Below, one piece after another: positions 8,394-16,864 of a stretch of DNA of 64,000 nt. Within the stretch, counting starts at the first letter, position 1, and every line of letters begins with the position of its first letter. A program made the position numbers and the translations under genes. Below the pieces are notes generated by a model. It was given only the letters and a program-made list of their open reading frames with translations. It had not been told where the DNA came from and ran no database searches. Source of the DNA: Nocardia abscessus (GTDB taxonomy: Bacteria; Actinomycetota; Actinomycetes; Mycobacteriales; Mycobacteriaceae); contig NZ_JADLQO010000005.1 in assembly GCF_015477775.1 (NCBI RefSeq), positions 372,001 to 436,000 on the forward strand, read 5' to 3'.

Positions 8394-9170
8394 ATGTCCG
8401 ATTCTTGGCCGCGGCGGCGACTGCTCGCGATCCTACGTGGCGCCAGCGAGCCTCTCGACGCCCAGGAACTGGCCAGAATCACCGGACAGCACGTCACCAC
8501 GGTCCGGTTCCACCTCGATGTACTCACCAGAGAATCCCTGGTCCGGCAGTTCCAGCAGCCGCCGCGCGGCCGCGGGCGGCCGCGCATCGGGTACAGCGCG
8601 GTGCAGCGATCGGTCGGCTACCAGGATCTGGCGCAGGTGCTCGCCGATCAGCTCGGTCCGGATCCGCGGCGCAGATCGGAAGCCGCGGTCGCGGCGGGCC
8701 GCGCGTGGGGCTCCAGACTCGACGTCGGCGACCATCGGGTGGATTCGCTGGAAGACGCCAAGGACCTGACCATCACGCTGATGTCGGAACTCGGCTTCGC
8801 GCCCGAGCGTGACCCGTCCGCCGAGACCGAGGGCAAGGTGCTGATCCGGCTGACGGCGTGTCCGCTGCGCGAACTCGCGCGGACGCACTCCGAGGTGGTC
8901 TGCGGCGTGCACCTGGGCCTGATCGAAGAGGTGCTCGACCGGGGCGGTTCGCGCGGCGCGATCGACGTGCGGCTGCATCCTTTCGTCGAGCCGGAGTTGT
9001 GCGTGGCTCGACTGGAACTCATCGCCGCGCGGCGCGCGGAAACCGCGGAGGCGGCGACGATGCCCACGGGCGGTGACGCCGAGGCGTTGACCGCGCCGTC
9101 AGGCCGTGTGGCCCCACAGCTGCGTAACGCCGATCCCAATATCGCCAAGCAGTCGGCGCAGCAGTGGTAG
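8394..9170 (+). CDS. Winged-helix transcriptional regulator (COG2345/ArsR-like)
   Basis: 258 residues. The N-terminal winged helix (about 5-75) contains LDAQELARITGQHVTTVRFH and the basic wing RGRGRPRIGY typical of COG2345 regulators, the group that includes SufR. The C-terminal half has the conserved Cys segment CPLRELARTHSEVVC and a later Cys in PELC. In SufR, Cys residues bind an iron-sulfur cluster, but the spacing here (Cys-x13-Cys, third Cys distant) is not the SufR spacing, so a cofactor is uncertain. GGAGGAGG lies just before the ATG. It diverges from sseA and its 3' end overlaps maf by 72 bp in antisense. Regulation of the sulfurtransferase gene is a guess from position. Confidence 0.78.
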   Translation: MSDSWPRRRLLAILRGASEPLDAQELARITGQHVTTVRFHLDVLTRESLVRQFQQPPRGRGRPRIGYSAVQRSVGYQDLAQVLADQLGPDPRRRSEAAVAAGRAWGSRLDVGDHRVDSLEDAKDLTITLMSELGFAPERDPSAETEGKVLIRLTACPLRELARTHSEVVCGVHLGLIEEVLDRGGSRGAIDVRLHPFVEPELCVARLELIAARRAETAEAATMPTGGDAEALTAPSGRVAPQLRNADPNIAKQSAQQW

Positions 9171-9731
9171 CCCGATGCCGATGACGCTGGAGGGATCGCC
9201 ATCGATGCGATCGACGAACCAGCCGCCGAGTCCGTCGAGGGTGAACGCGCCTGCCACCTGGAGCGGTTCGCCGGTCGCGATGTAGGCGTCCAGCTCGTCC
9301 GGTTCCGGCTTGGCGAAATGCACGGTGGTGCTGCTGCAGTCGACCGCTTCCGCGGTGATCTGGCCGTCCCGCATCCGCAGCACGCAGTGACCGGTGACCA
9401 GATCCGCGCTGCGCCCGGCCATGTCACCCCACCGAGCGCGGGCGACCTCCGGTGTGTGCGGCTTGCCCTGCAGCTCGCCGTCGACGAGCAGCATCGAATC
9501 GCAGGCCACCACAACGCAATCGGCGGCCAGTTCGGGGATGTCGGCGGCTACGGCGGCCGCTTTGGCGCGGGCCAGTTCCACCACCACCGTTTGGGGTGGC
9601 GTGCCCTCCGGAAGGGCGGCGGCGACCGCGTCCTCGTCCACGGCGGAGACCCGGACGATCGGGTCGATGCCCGCCGAGCGGAGAACCTCCCGGCGGGCCG
9701 GGGACGCGGAAGCCAGGATGAGGCGGGTCAC
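9099..9731 (-). CDS. maf: Maf-family nucleoside triphosphate pyrophosphatase
   Basis: 210 residues starting with the Maf signature SASPARREVLRSAG and containing the catalytic-region Asp in AADCVVVACDS plus the conserved late segment FTLDGLGGWFVD. Maf proteins hydrolyse non-canonical or methylated NTPs to monophosphates and are linked to septum control. The GTG at 9731 overlaps the accE stop by 4 bp (GTGA), so translation is probably coupled; the open frame continues upstream but that part only shadows accE. Gene order accD5-accE-maf-sseA is as in mycobacteria. Its tail runs 72 bp antisense into the regulator on the other strand. Confidence 0.93.
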   Translation of the reverse strand: MTRLILASASPARREVLRSAGIDPIVRVSAVDEDAVAAALPEGTPPQTVVVELARAKAAAVAADIPELAADCVVVACDSMLLVDGELQGKPHTPEVARARWGDMAGRSADLVTGHCVLRMRDGQITAEAVDCSSTTVHFAKPEPDELDAYIATGEPLQVAGAFTLDGLGGWFVDRIDGDPSSVIGIGLPLLRRLLGDIGIGVTQLWGHTA

Positions 9732-10060
9732 CCGCGCAGGTGGGACAACTGTGGGAAGGCGTACGGGGAGAACGGCGAAGAGCCGCGGTGCATCAGGGTG
9801 GGACGGCCCCACATGTCGGGCGGGCCCGCGGGGCCGGTCGGCGCGGCGCCGTTCGCGGCTGCGGACAGCACGCACACCAGCGCGGCGAGCTCCTCATCGG
9901 TGGGCGAGCCCTTCACGACACGGAAGAACGGCTCAGCGGTGGCCTCGGCGGGTAGCGCGGCCGCGTTCGAGGTGGACGCACCGTCCTCGTCCGCGATGGG
10001 GTCGACTGTGAGATCCAGTTCGACGGCGCTCAACACATCTTCTTCTGCCACGGTCGTCAC
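9728..10060 (-). CDS. accE: Acyl-CoA carboxylase epsilon subunit
   Basis: 110 residues. The N-terminal half is acidic and low in complexity; the C-terminal half carries the AccE signature (FFRVVKGSPTDEELAALVCVL, then a Trp and Pro/Phe-rich end). Epsilon subunits bind and stimulate the AccA3-AccD5 propionyl-CoA carboxylase in actinobacteria. Recognition rests on this short conserved block and the position between accD5 and maf. The GTG at 10060 has GAGAGGA upstream, and the stop overlaps the maf start. A 192-bp gap with two dyads separates it from accD5. Confidence 0.88.
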   Translation of the reverse strand: MTTVAEEDVLSAVELDLTVDPIADEDGASTSNAAALPAEATAEPFFRVVKGSPTDEELAALVCVLSAAANGAAPTGPAGPPDMWGRPTLMHRGSSPFSPYAFPQLSHLRG

Positions 10061-10084
10061 AGTGCCAGGTCCTCTCTTCGCCTC

Positions 10085-10177
10085 GATCAGGTGAACTGAT
10101 CAGGCTGTTCCCGTTTTCCGACAAGCTATGGATGAAGCGATCATCCTCGGATTCACTTGTTGCCTCTTTGCAACAAG
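10085..10177. promoter_or_regulatory. Two dyads in the accD5-accE gap
   Basis: GATCAG-GTGAA-CTGATC (10085-10101) lies 25 nt before the accE start, and CTTGTTGC-6 nt-GCAACAAG (10156-10177) lies about 75 nt after the accD5 stop. The second could form an 8-bp RNA hairpin on the minus-strand transcript (partial terminator or processing site); the first could be an operator or shield the accE start. Seen as symmetry only. Confidence 0.35.
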
Positions 10178-10252
10178 GCGGTACACGCCAGGGTAAGTGG
10201 TACCGAGTCTGATGCCACCCTTTGTGCGCGGCCTATCGAGGGTATCGCTAGA

Positions 10253-11893
10253 TCACAGCGGGATGTTGCCGTGTTTCTTCGGCGGAAGGGTCACCATCTT
10301 GCGCTCGAGCAGTCGCAGCGCGGACACGATCTGGCCGCGCGTGTGCGACGGCGGGATCACCGCGTCCACGTAGCCGCGCTCGGCGGCGACGTACGGGTTC
10401 ACGAGCGTGTCCTCGTACTCGTTCTGGAGCTCGAGCCGCAGCGCATCGACGTCTCCGCCCTCTTTGGCGGCCTCCTGGAGCTGCTTGCGGTAGACGAATC
10501 CGACGGCCCCGGAAGCGCCCATGACGGCGATCTGGGCGGTCGGCCAGGCGAGGTTCACATCGGCGCCCATGTGCTTGGAACCCATGACGTCGTAGGCGCC
10601 GCCGTAGGCCTTGCGAGTGATGATCGTGATTTTGCCCACAGTGGCCTCACCGTAGGCGTAGAGCAGCTTCGCGCCGCGCCGGATGATGCCGTTGTACTCC
10701 TGCCCGGTGCCGGGCAGGAACCCGGGCACGTCGACCAGAGTGATGATCGGGACATTGAACGCGTCGCAGGTGCGCACGAAACGCGCGGCCTTCTCCGAGG
10801 CGTCGATGTCCAGGCAGCCCGCGAACTGGGTGGGCTGGTTGGCGACGATGCCGACGCTGCGGCCGTCGATCCGGCCGAAGCCGACGATGACGTTCATCGC
10901 GCGCTCGGCCTGCACCTCGAGGAACTCGTCGTCGTCGAGCAGGCGACGGATCACCTCGTGCATGTCGTAGGGCTGGTTCGGCGAGTCCGGGATGATCGAG
11001 TCGAGCTCGAGGTCCTCGTCGGTGAGCGAGTCCTCGATCGCACCGGGAATCGGGTCGGTGGCCGGGAACCGCGGCGCCTCGGCGCGGTTGTTGCTCGGCA
11101 GGTAGGACAGCAGGTCCTTGACGTAGTCCAGCGCGTCCTGCTCGCCGGAGGCGACGTAGTGCGCGACGCCGGACTTGGTCATGTGCGTGTTCGCGCCGCC
11201 CAGGTCCTCCATGGTGACGTCCTCGCCGGTGACCGTCTTGATGACGTCCGGGCCGGTGACGAACATCTGGCTGGTGCCGTCGACCATCACGACGAAGTCG
11301 GTCAGCGCGGGGGAGTAGACGTGACCACCGGCGGCCGGGCCCATGATCAGCGAGATCTGCGGGATCACGCCGGAGGCCTGGATGTTGCGGTGGAAGATCT
11401 CGCCGTAGAGGCCGAGCGAGACCACGCCTTCCTGGATGCGCGCGCCCGCGCCCTCGTTGATGCCGATCAGCGGGCGGCCGGTCTTGAGCGCCAGGTCCAT
11501 CACCTTGACGATCTTCTCGCCGTAGACCTCGCCGAGGCTGCCGCCGAACACCGTGACGTCCTGGCTGAAGATGCAGACGTCGCGGCCGTCGATGGTGCCG
11601 TAACCGGTCACCACGCCGTCGCCGAGCGGACGGTTGTTCTCCAGTCCGAAGTTCACGCTGCGGTGGCGGGCCAGTGCGTCGAGTTCGACGAAGGAGCCTT
11701 CGTCCAGCAGGGCGAGGATGCGCTCGCGGGCGGTCATCTTGCCCTTCGCGTGCACCTTGTCGACCGCGGCCTCACCCATCGGGTGCTTGGCCTCTTCCAG
11801 CCGATTCCGCAGGTCAGCCAGCTTCCCGGCGGTGGTGTGGATATCGGGGGAGCCCGCCGGACCTGACGCGGGCTGCTGCTGGACACTCGTCAT
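10253..11893 (-). CDS. accD5: Propionyl-/acyl-CoA carboxylase beta subunit
   Basis: 546-residue carboxyltransferase closely resembling mycobacterial AccD5 throughout: DIHTTAGKLADLRNR near the start, KGKMTARERILALLDEGSF, GVIPQISLIMGPAAGGHVYS, VDVPGFLPGTGQEYNGIIRR, and the end LPPKKHGNIPL. It moves carboxybiotin's CO2 from AccA3 onto propionyl-CoA (and acetyl-CoA), giving methylmalonyl-CoA for catabolism and methyl-branched lipids. The ATG at 11893 matches the homologue; no ribosome-binding site is seen, but TACACT lies 8 nt upstream, suggesting a leaderless message. It precedes accE and maf. Confidence 0.96.
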   Translation of the reverse strand: MTSVQQQPASGPAGSPDIHTTAGKLADLRNRLEEAKHPMGEAAVDKVHAKGKMTARERILALLDEGSFVELDALARHRSVNFGLENNRPLGDGVVTGYGTIDGRDVCIFSQDVTVFGGSLGEVYGEKIVKVMDLALKTGRPLIGINEGAGARIQEGVVSLGLYGEIFHRNIQASGVIPQISLIMGPAAGGHVYSPALTDFVVMVDGTSQMFVTGPDVIKTVTGEDVTMEDLGGANTHMTKSGVAHYVASGEQDALDYVKDLLSYLPSNNRAEAPRFPATDPIPGAIEDSLTDEDLELDSIIPDSPNQPYDMHEVIRRLLDDDEFLEVQAERAMNVIVGFGRIDGRSVGIVANQPTQFAGCLDIDASEKAARFVRTCDAFNVPIITLVDVPGFLPGTGQEYNGIIRRGAKLLYAYGEATVGKITIITRKAYGGAYDVMGSKHMGADVNLAWPTAQIAVMGASGAVGFVYRKQLQEAAKEGGDVDALRLELQNEYEDTLVNPYVAAERGYVDAVIPPSHTRGQIVSALRLLERKMVTLPPKKHGNIPL

Positions 11894-11901
11894 GGCTTCG
11901 G

Positions 11902-11907
11902 AGTGTA
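11902..11907 (-). promoter_or_regulatory. Likely -10 element of a leaderless accD5 promoter
   Basis: Read on the minus strand this is TACACT, 8 nt before the accD5 ATG, with no Shine-Dalgarno sequence between. The spacing puts the transcription start at or beside the start codon, the pattern seen in mycobacterial leaderless genes. Confidence 0.5.
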
Positions 11908-12108
11908 ACCAGTACCAGTGCGTCCTTACTAACCCAGACGGTGCTACCGGCGAGTAGAAAACCGCAGCTAGATCAGATTTCCCGGACAAACTTCCTGGTC
12001 GGTAGCAGGGTTGGGAAGGCGGAAAATGAGTATCGCTCGCCGGGTGGCCCCGGATAGCCTGGGGGCGAGTGATTTTTGGGATTTCCGGGCTCAGGGGAGG
12101 AGCGCGTC

Positions 12109-12300
12109 ATGTGGGAATGGGGTAGAGCGTTCGCCGAATACGCCGCCGCCGCGGCGTGGACGCAGACCACCGAGACGGCGCCGAAGTACGGCGATCCGGA
12201 GTACTGGGCCGAGACCGCCGAGGGCGAGCCGCGGGAGGGCGACGGCGCGGACATGGCGGCACGCGACCCGATCGTCTCCGGGTACGACCTGGCCGGGTAG
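12109..12300 (+). CDS. Small hypothetical protein (63 aa)
   Basis: 63 acidic residues beginning MWEWGRAFAEYAAAAAW, with no membrane segment or motif I recognise. Coding is supported by near-uniform G/C in third positions and by GGGGAGGAG ending 8 nt before the ATG; an earlier in-frame start at 12076 lacks such a site. It diverges from accD5 and lies 28 bp before birA on the same strand. Given that position it may relate to the carboxylase/biotin genes, but nothing in the protein shows this. Confidence 0.7.
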   Translation: MWEWGRAFAEYAAAAAWTQTTETAPKYGDPEYWAETAEGEPREGDGADMAARDPIVSGYDLAG

Positions 12301-12328
12301 TGCCCTCGACTGCGAGTAGCCTGCCGGT

Positions 12329-13135
12329 GTGCAGAGGCCACCGTTGGATGCAGAGCAGTTGCGGCGCAGTGCCGTCGAGACGCCCGAACTGGCGTTCTTC
12401 TCGCGGATCGACGTGGTCGAGTCGACCGGGTCCACCAACGCGGATCTGATCGCGCTGGCGGCCGATCCGGACGCCCACCACGTCGTTCTGCTGGCCGAGA
12501 CCCAGGTGCAGGGCCGCGGCAGGCACGCGCGGACCTGGGTCAGCCCGCCCCGTGCCCAGCTCGCGATGTCACTGCTGGTGCGGTTGCCCGGGATCGGCCC
12601 GGCCTCGCTCGCCTGGCTGGCGCTGCTGACCGGCATCGCCGTGGTCGACGCGCTGCGAACCACGGCCGGCGTGGCCGCGGAACTCAAATGGCCCAACGAC
12701 GTGCTGATCGAGGGCCGCAAGGTCGCGGGCATCCTGGCCGAGGTCGCGGCGGGCGCGGGCAGCGGCGCGCCCGCCGTCGTGATCGGCCTCGGGCTCAACG
12801 TCAGTCTCACCGAGGAAGAACTGCCGGTGCCGCACGCCACCTCGCTGACCCTCGCCGGCGCGCGGCAGACCGATCGCACGGTGCTCGTGCGATCGCTGCT
12901 GACCGAGTTCGCCCGTCGCTTCACCGCCTGGCGTGACGCGGACTGGGCGATCGACGAACTGGCCGCCGCCTACCGTGAGCGGTGCGCCACGATCGGCACC
13001 GAGGTCCGCGCCGAGTTGCCCGGCGGCCGGGCACTGACCGGCGTCGCCGCGGACGTGGACGACTACGGTCGCCTGCTCATCGGCGGCGAAGCGGTGTCCG
13101 CGGGCGACGTCACTCATCTGCGCGCTCAGTACTGA
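12329..13135 (+). CDS. birA: Biotin--[acetyl-CoA carboxylase] ligase
   Basis: 268 residues. The biotinyl-AMP loop GRGRHARTW (62-70) and KWPNDV with Lys120 are present, followed by the C-terminal SH3-like domain. There is no N-terminal DNA-binding domain, so this is a mono-functional ligase and not a repressor. It joins biotin to the Lys in the AccA3 carrier motif EAMKMEN encoded 5 kb away. The GTG start has TAGCCT exactly 6 nt upstream and no ribosome-binding site, pointing to leaderless translation. Confidence 0.95.
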   Translation: MQRPPLDAEQLRRSAVETPELAFFSRIDVVESTGSTNADLIALAADPDAHHVVLLAETQVQGRGRHARTWVSPPRAQLAMSLLVRLPGIGPASLAWLALLTGIAVVDALRTTAGVAAELKWPNDVLIEGRKVAGILAEVAAGAGSGAPAVVIGLGLNVSLTEEELPVPHATSLTLAGARQTDRTVLVRSLLTEFARRFTAWRDADWAIDELAAAYRERCATIGTEVRAELPGGRALTGVAADVDDYGRLLIGGEAVSAGDVTHLRAQY

Positions 13136-13201
13136 GCGCGCGGATTCGCGCCGGGGCGCGCTCCCTGGATCGCTCCTCGGCCGGACAGCGCGCGGTGTGC
13201 C

Positions 13202-14155
13202 TCAGGTGTACTGGCCGACGCCGCGGGCTGCCTCGCGGGCGAGCGAGCGGTCGCGCTGCTCTTCGAACTTGATCACGTCCTTGGCCAGCTTCTCCACGAA
13301 CTCGCCCAGTTCCTCGCGCGCCTGCTCGCCGCGCGGCCCGAGATCGGTGCGGTCGAAGACATTCCACTGTTTGAGGACCGGCTGGACGACCTCCTCCAGG
13401 TGCTGGCGCAGATCGTAGATGCCGTGCTTGGCCATCAGCACCCCGTAGCGGCGGAAGTTCGGCATCCCGGCGCCGGGCATCAGGAAGTTCGTCAGGATCC
13501 TGGTGATCGCGGGCAGCGCCTGGTCGGGCACCAGGTCCAGCGCCGCGCCGCACAGGTTGCGATAGAAGATCATGTGCAAGTTCTCGTCGGCGGCGATGCG
13601 CTGCAGCATGCGATCGGCGACGGCGTCGTTGCACGCCTTGCCGGTATTCCGGTGCGACACACGGGTGGCGAGTTCCTGGAAGGTGACGTAGGCGACGCTG
13701 GCCAGCAATCCGCCCCAGCCGTCCGGCGACTGGACCCCGTTGCTCATGTGAACCATCCTGGCCTCCTCCAGGGCGACCGGATCGACGGCTCGGGTGACCA
13801 CCAGGTAGTCCCGCATGGCGATGCCGTGGCGGTTCTCCTCCGCGGTCCAGCGGTCCACCCAGACGCCCCACGGGCCGTCCTCGGAGAAGTTCTGCGCGAT
13901 CTCCCGGTGGTAGGAGGGCAGGTTGTCCTCGGTGAGCAGGTTGGTGATCATGGCGACCCGGGCGACCTCGCTGAGCTTGGATTGCTCCAGCGCCCAGTCC
14001 ACGCCGCCCAGGGCGGCGAAATTGCGGCCCTGGCTCCACGGAACGTAATCGTGCGGATTCCAGTCCTTCGCCATGGAAAGGTGCCGATTCAGATTCTGCT
14101 CGGCGACCGGTTCGAGTTCGGTCAGGATTTGCAGCGGGGTCAGGTCCTTGGTCAC
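13202..14155 (-). CDS. Acyl-[acyl-carrier-protein] desaturase, DesA1/DesA2-like
   Basis: 317-residue soluble di-iron desaturase of the ferritin-like fold. Two Glu-x-x-His iron-ligand motifs are visible (EENRH and DENLH), together with the family segments NPHDYVPWSQGRNF and TEDNLPSYHREIA. It resembles mycobacterial DesA1/DesA2, which put double bonds into acyl-ACPs for mycolic and unsaturated fatty acids. The GTG at 14155 has GGAGGAA just upstream. It sits alone on this strand between birA and the PH-domain gene; as I recall it is not at this place in M. tuberculosis. Exact acyl specificity is not known. Confidence 0.92.
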   Translation of the reverse strand: MTKDLTPLQILTELEPVAEQNLNRHLSMAKDWNPHDYVPWSQGRNFAALGGVDWALEQSKLSEVARVAMITNLLTEDNLPSYHREIAQNFSEDGPWGVWVDRWTAEENRHGIAMRDYLVVTRAVDPVALEEARMVHMSNGVQSPDGWGGLLASVAYVTFQELATRVSHRNTGKACNDAVADRMLQRIAADENLHMIFYRNLCGAALDLVPDQALPAITRILTNFLMPGAGMPNFRRYGVLMAKHGIYDLRQHLEEVVQPVLKQWNVFDRTDLGPRGEQAREELGEFVEKLAKDVIKFEEQRDRSLAREAARGVGQYT

Positions 14156-14316
14156 GCGTTCCTCCACGGTCGGAATCGGTGATGATGGTGATCCGGGCGT
14201 TGCGCGATACACAGAGAGCCACTGCGCGGAATCGTCACACGCAGGCTGCTGATTGTGCAGTATGACGCGCTGCGGTGTCAGCCGATCCGGGATCTTCACG
14301 CGGTAGGGTTTTCGGC

Positions 14317-14862
14317 ATGGGTTACCCGGAGGATGTGCTGGCGCCCGACGAACAGTTGCTGCTGCATCGCCATCCGCATTGGAAAATGCTTTTCTGGCCG
14401 ATCGTGACGCTCATCGTCGCCACGGCGCTGGCCGGTTTCGCAGGGGGGCTCGCCTCACAGAAGGCCGAGGGCACCACACGTTCGGTGCTGCTGATCACGG
14501 TGCTCGTGGTGTATGTGGCGATTCTGCTATGGCGTTGTCTCGCACCGGTTGTCAGCTGGAAGTCGACACATTTCATCGTCACCGACCGGCGGGTGCTGGT
14601 GCGCCAGGGCGTGATCACCCACAGCGGCATCGACATCCCGATGAGCCGGGTCTCCAGCGTGCAGTTCCGGCACGGGCTGTTCGACCGGTTGCTCGGCACC
14701 GGCACGCTGGTCATCGAGTCGTCCTCCTCGGAGCCGTTGGAGTACGACGACATCCCGGCCGTCCAGCAGGTGCACGCGCTGCTGTACCACCAGGTGTTCG
14801 AGGTGGAGCGCCACCGGGACGGCCGCGACGAGCGCTGGGACGACCGTCGCAGCTACCGGTGA
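14317..14862 (+). CDS. Membrane protein with bacterial PH (bPH2) domain
   Basis: 181 residues with two membrane helices (about 25-45 and 60-80) followed by a PH-like domain whose core reads FIVTDRRVLVRQGVITHSG and DIPMSRVSSVQFRHGLFDR, as in Rv3278c-type proteins. The role is unknown. The ATG at 14317 has TAGGGT 7 nt upstream (leaderless pattern). It stands between birA and the two-component genes on the same strand; a link to purK/purE and gtrA is conserved in mycobacteria but unexplained. Confidence 0.88.
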   Translation: MGYPEDVLAPDEQLLLHRHPHWKMLFWPIVTLIVATALAGFAGGLASQKAEGTTRSVLLITVLVVYVAILLWRCLAPVVSWKSTHFIVTDRRVLVRQGVITHSGIDIPMSRVSSVQFRHGLFDRLLGTGTLVIESSSSEPLEYDDIPAVQQVHALLYHQVFEVERHRDGRDERWDDRRSYR

Positions 14863-14879
14863 GCCCGTAACCTGGGCGT

Positions 14880-15557
14880 ATGACCGCTGTACTGCTGGCC
14901 GAGGACGACGAGGCCATCGCCGCCCCGCTGTCGCGCGCGCTCGGCCGCGAGGGTTACTCGGTGACCGTCGAGAGTTTCGGCCCCGCCGTGCTGCAGCGGG
15001 CACTGGAAGGCGGCCACGACCTGCTGATCCTCGATCTCGGCCTGCCCGGCATGGACGGGTTGGAGGTCTGCCGCCAGGTGCGCGCCCGCGGGGCGGACCT
15101 GGCCGTGCTGATGCTCACCGCGCGCACCGACGAGGTGGACTTCGTGGTGGGGCTGGACGCGGGCGCCGACGACTACGTCGGCAAGCCGTTCCGGCTCGCC
15201 GAGTTGCTCGCCCGGGTGCGAGCACTGTTGCGGCGCAGCGGAATCGGCGACGACACGGTCGAGGTCGGCGGCATCCGTCTGGAACCCGCCGCGCGCCGGG
15301 TGCTGGTCAACGGGGTCGAAATCGGTTTGGCCAACAAGGAATACGAGCTGCTCAAGGTGCTGATCGACCGGGCGGGTCAGGTGGTGGCGCGCGAGACCAT
15401 CCTGCGCGAGGTCTGGGGCGACGCGGAGTTGCGCGGCTCCAAGACCTTGGACATGCACATGTCCTGGCTGCGCCGCAAGATCGGCGACGAGGGGCCCATG
15501 GCGGAACGCCGCATCGTCACCGTCCGCGGTGTCGGATTCCGGCTGAACACCGACTGA
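14880..15557 (+). CDS. OmpR-family response regulator
   Basis: 225 residues. The receiver domain has the acidic pair in AEDDE, phospho-acceptor Asp52 in LILDLGLPGMDG and Lys102 in YVGKPF. The C-terminal winged helix carries VRGVGFRL. ATG at 14880 with TAACCT 6 nt upstream. The sensor kinase gene begins 1 nt after its stop, so the two form an operon. The regulon is unknown; neighbouring membrane/lipid genes make envelope control plausible but unproven. Confidence 0.95.
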   Translation: MTAVLLAEDDEAIAAPLSRALGREGYSVTVESFGPAVLQRALEGGHDLLILDLGLPGMDGLEVCRQVRARGADLAVLMLTARTDEVDFVVGLDAGADDYVGKPFRLAELLARVRALLRRSGIGDDTVEVGGIRLEPAARRVLVNGVEIGLANKEYELLKVLIDRAGQVVARETILREVWGDAELRGSKTLDMHMSWLRRKIGDEGPMAERRIVTVRGVGFRLNTD

Positions 15558-15558
15558 C

Positions 15559-16863
15559 GTGCGCCGCCGCATCCTGCGTTCGATGCTCACCGTGCTGACC
15601 CTCACCACGGTGGTGCTCGGTGTGCCGCTGATCTACACGGCGTGGCTGTGGGTGGAGGACATCACGCGCAACGACCTGCAGAACCGGCTGGACCGCATCG
15701 CAGCGGAGATCATCGCGCAGGAGCGCGATGGCATGGTGTCCGGCGAGCTGGAGATCCGTTCGGTGGCGCCGCTGGTGCCGGAGAACGGCAGGCTCACCAT
15801 CGTCTATCCGTCACGGACCGACAACGCCTCGCGCCGCGACATCGGGGTGGACGAGGTGGCGGACCCGCTGGTCGAGTCGCTGTCGATGGGCACGTCCGGG
15901 TCGCTGCGCCTGGAGGTGCCCTCGGCCCCGATGCACGCCATGCAGCGCCAGGCGGTCGCGGTGGTCGCGCTGGCGGTGCTCGCCTCGCTCGGCGCGGCGG
16001 TCTCGGTCGCGGTGGTCACCGCGCGGCGGGTGGCCGATCCGCTGCGGGACGTGGCGGCGCGCGCGGCGCGGCTGGCGATGGGTGACTTCCGGCCCGACCC
16101 GCGCAGGCACGGCATCGCGGAACTCGATCGCGTCTCCGACGTGCTCGACTCCGCGACCGTGGAGATCGCCGGACGGTTGCAGCGCGAGCACGCGCTGGTG
16201 GCGGACGTCTCACATCAGTTGCGCAGCAGGCTGACCGCCGTGCGGCTGCGGCTGGACGAGCTGTCCGCGCATGCCGATCCGGAGGTGGTGCACGAGGCCG
16301 AGGAGGCGATGGCCCAGGTCGATCGGCTCACCGACGCGATCGACGACCTGGTCCGCGCCTCCCGCGACGAAGACGCGGCCGATCGCGATCCGGTGCCGGT
16401 GATGGCCGAGTTGCGCGGTGTGGTCGCCGAATGGACCCACCCGTTCACCGAGGCGGGCCGGACGCTGACCCTCACCGGCGACGAGTCGCTGCGTGCCCCG
16501 ATCACGGGGTCGCGATTGCGCGAGGCGGTGGCGGTGCTGGTGGACAACGCCCTCATGCACGGCGGCGGGACCTGCACGGTGTCGGTGCGCACGGTGCGGC
16601 CGGGGGTCGGCCGTGAGCCGCTGGTGTGCGTGGAGGTGGCCGACGAAGGCCACGGGGTGCGCGACGAGCTGGCGCCGCACATCTTCGATCGGGGCTTCTC
16701 CGCGGGCGGTTCCACCGGTGTGGGGCTGGCGCTGGCGCGAGCGCTGGTCGAGGCGGACGGCGGGCGGCTGGAATTGCAGCGGCGCAGGCCCGCGCTGTTC
16801 GCGGTGTTCCTCGGGTCCTCGAAGGTCAGGCCGGCCAACTCGGTGGCGCCCGAGCCGCGGTGA
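15559..16863 (+). CDS. Sensor histidine kinase
   Basis: 434 residues. A first membrane helix lies near 8-30, a short outer domain of about 100 residues follows, then a second helix near 131-155, a HAMP segment, and a dimerisation domain with phospho-acceptor His219 in VSHQLRSRL. The ATPase domain shows the N-box DNALMHGGG, the G1 box DEGHGV and the G2 region GGSTGVGLALARALVE. GTG start directly after the response regulator. It ends 1 nt before the convergent gtrA stop, leaving no room for a separate terminator. Confidence 0.94.
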   Translation: MRRRILRSMLTVLTLTTVVLGVPLIYTAWLWVEDITRNDLQNRLDRIAAEIIAQERDGMVSGELEIRSVAPLVPENGRLTIVYPSRTDNASRRDIGVDEVADPLVESLSMGTSGSLRLEVPSAPMHAMQRQAVAVVALAVLASLGAAVSVAVVTARRVADPLRDVAARAARLAMGDFRPDPRRHGIAELDRVSDVLDSATVEIAGRLQREHALVADVSHQLRSRLTAVRLRLDELSAHADPEVVHEAEEAMAQVDRLTDAIDDLVRASRDEDAADRDPVPVMAELRGVVAEWTHPFTEAGRTLTLTGDESLRAPITGSRLREAVAVLVDNALMHGGGTCTVSVRTVRPGVGREPLVCVEVADEGHGVRDELAPHIFDRGFSAGGSTGVGLALARALVEADGGRLELQRRRPALFAVFLGSSKVRPANSVAPEPR

Positions 16864-16864
16864 C

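Noticed and set aside
10157..11866. 569-codon plus-strand frame opposite accD5
   Set aside because: Shadow of accD5, which matches its family along the whole length.
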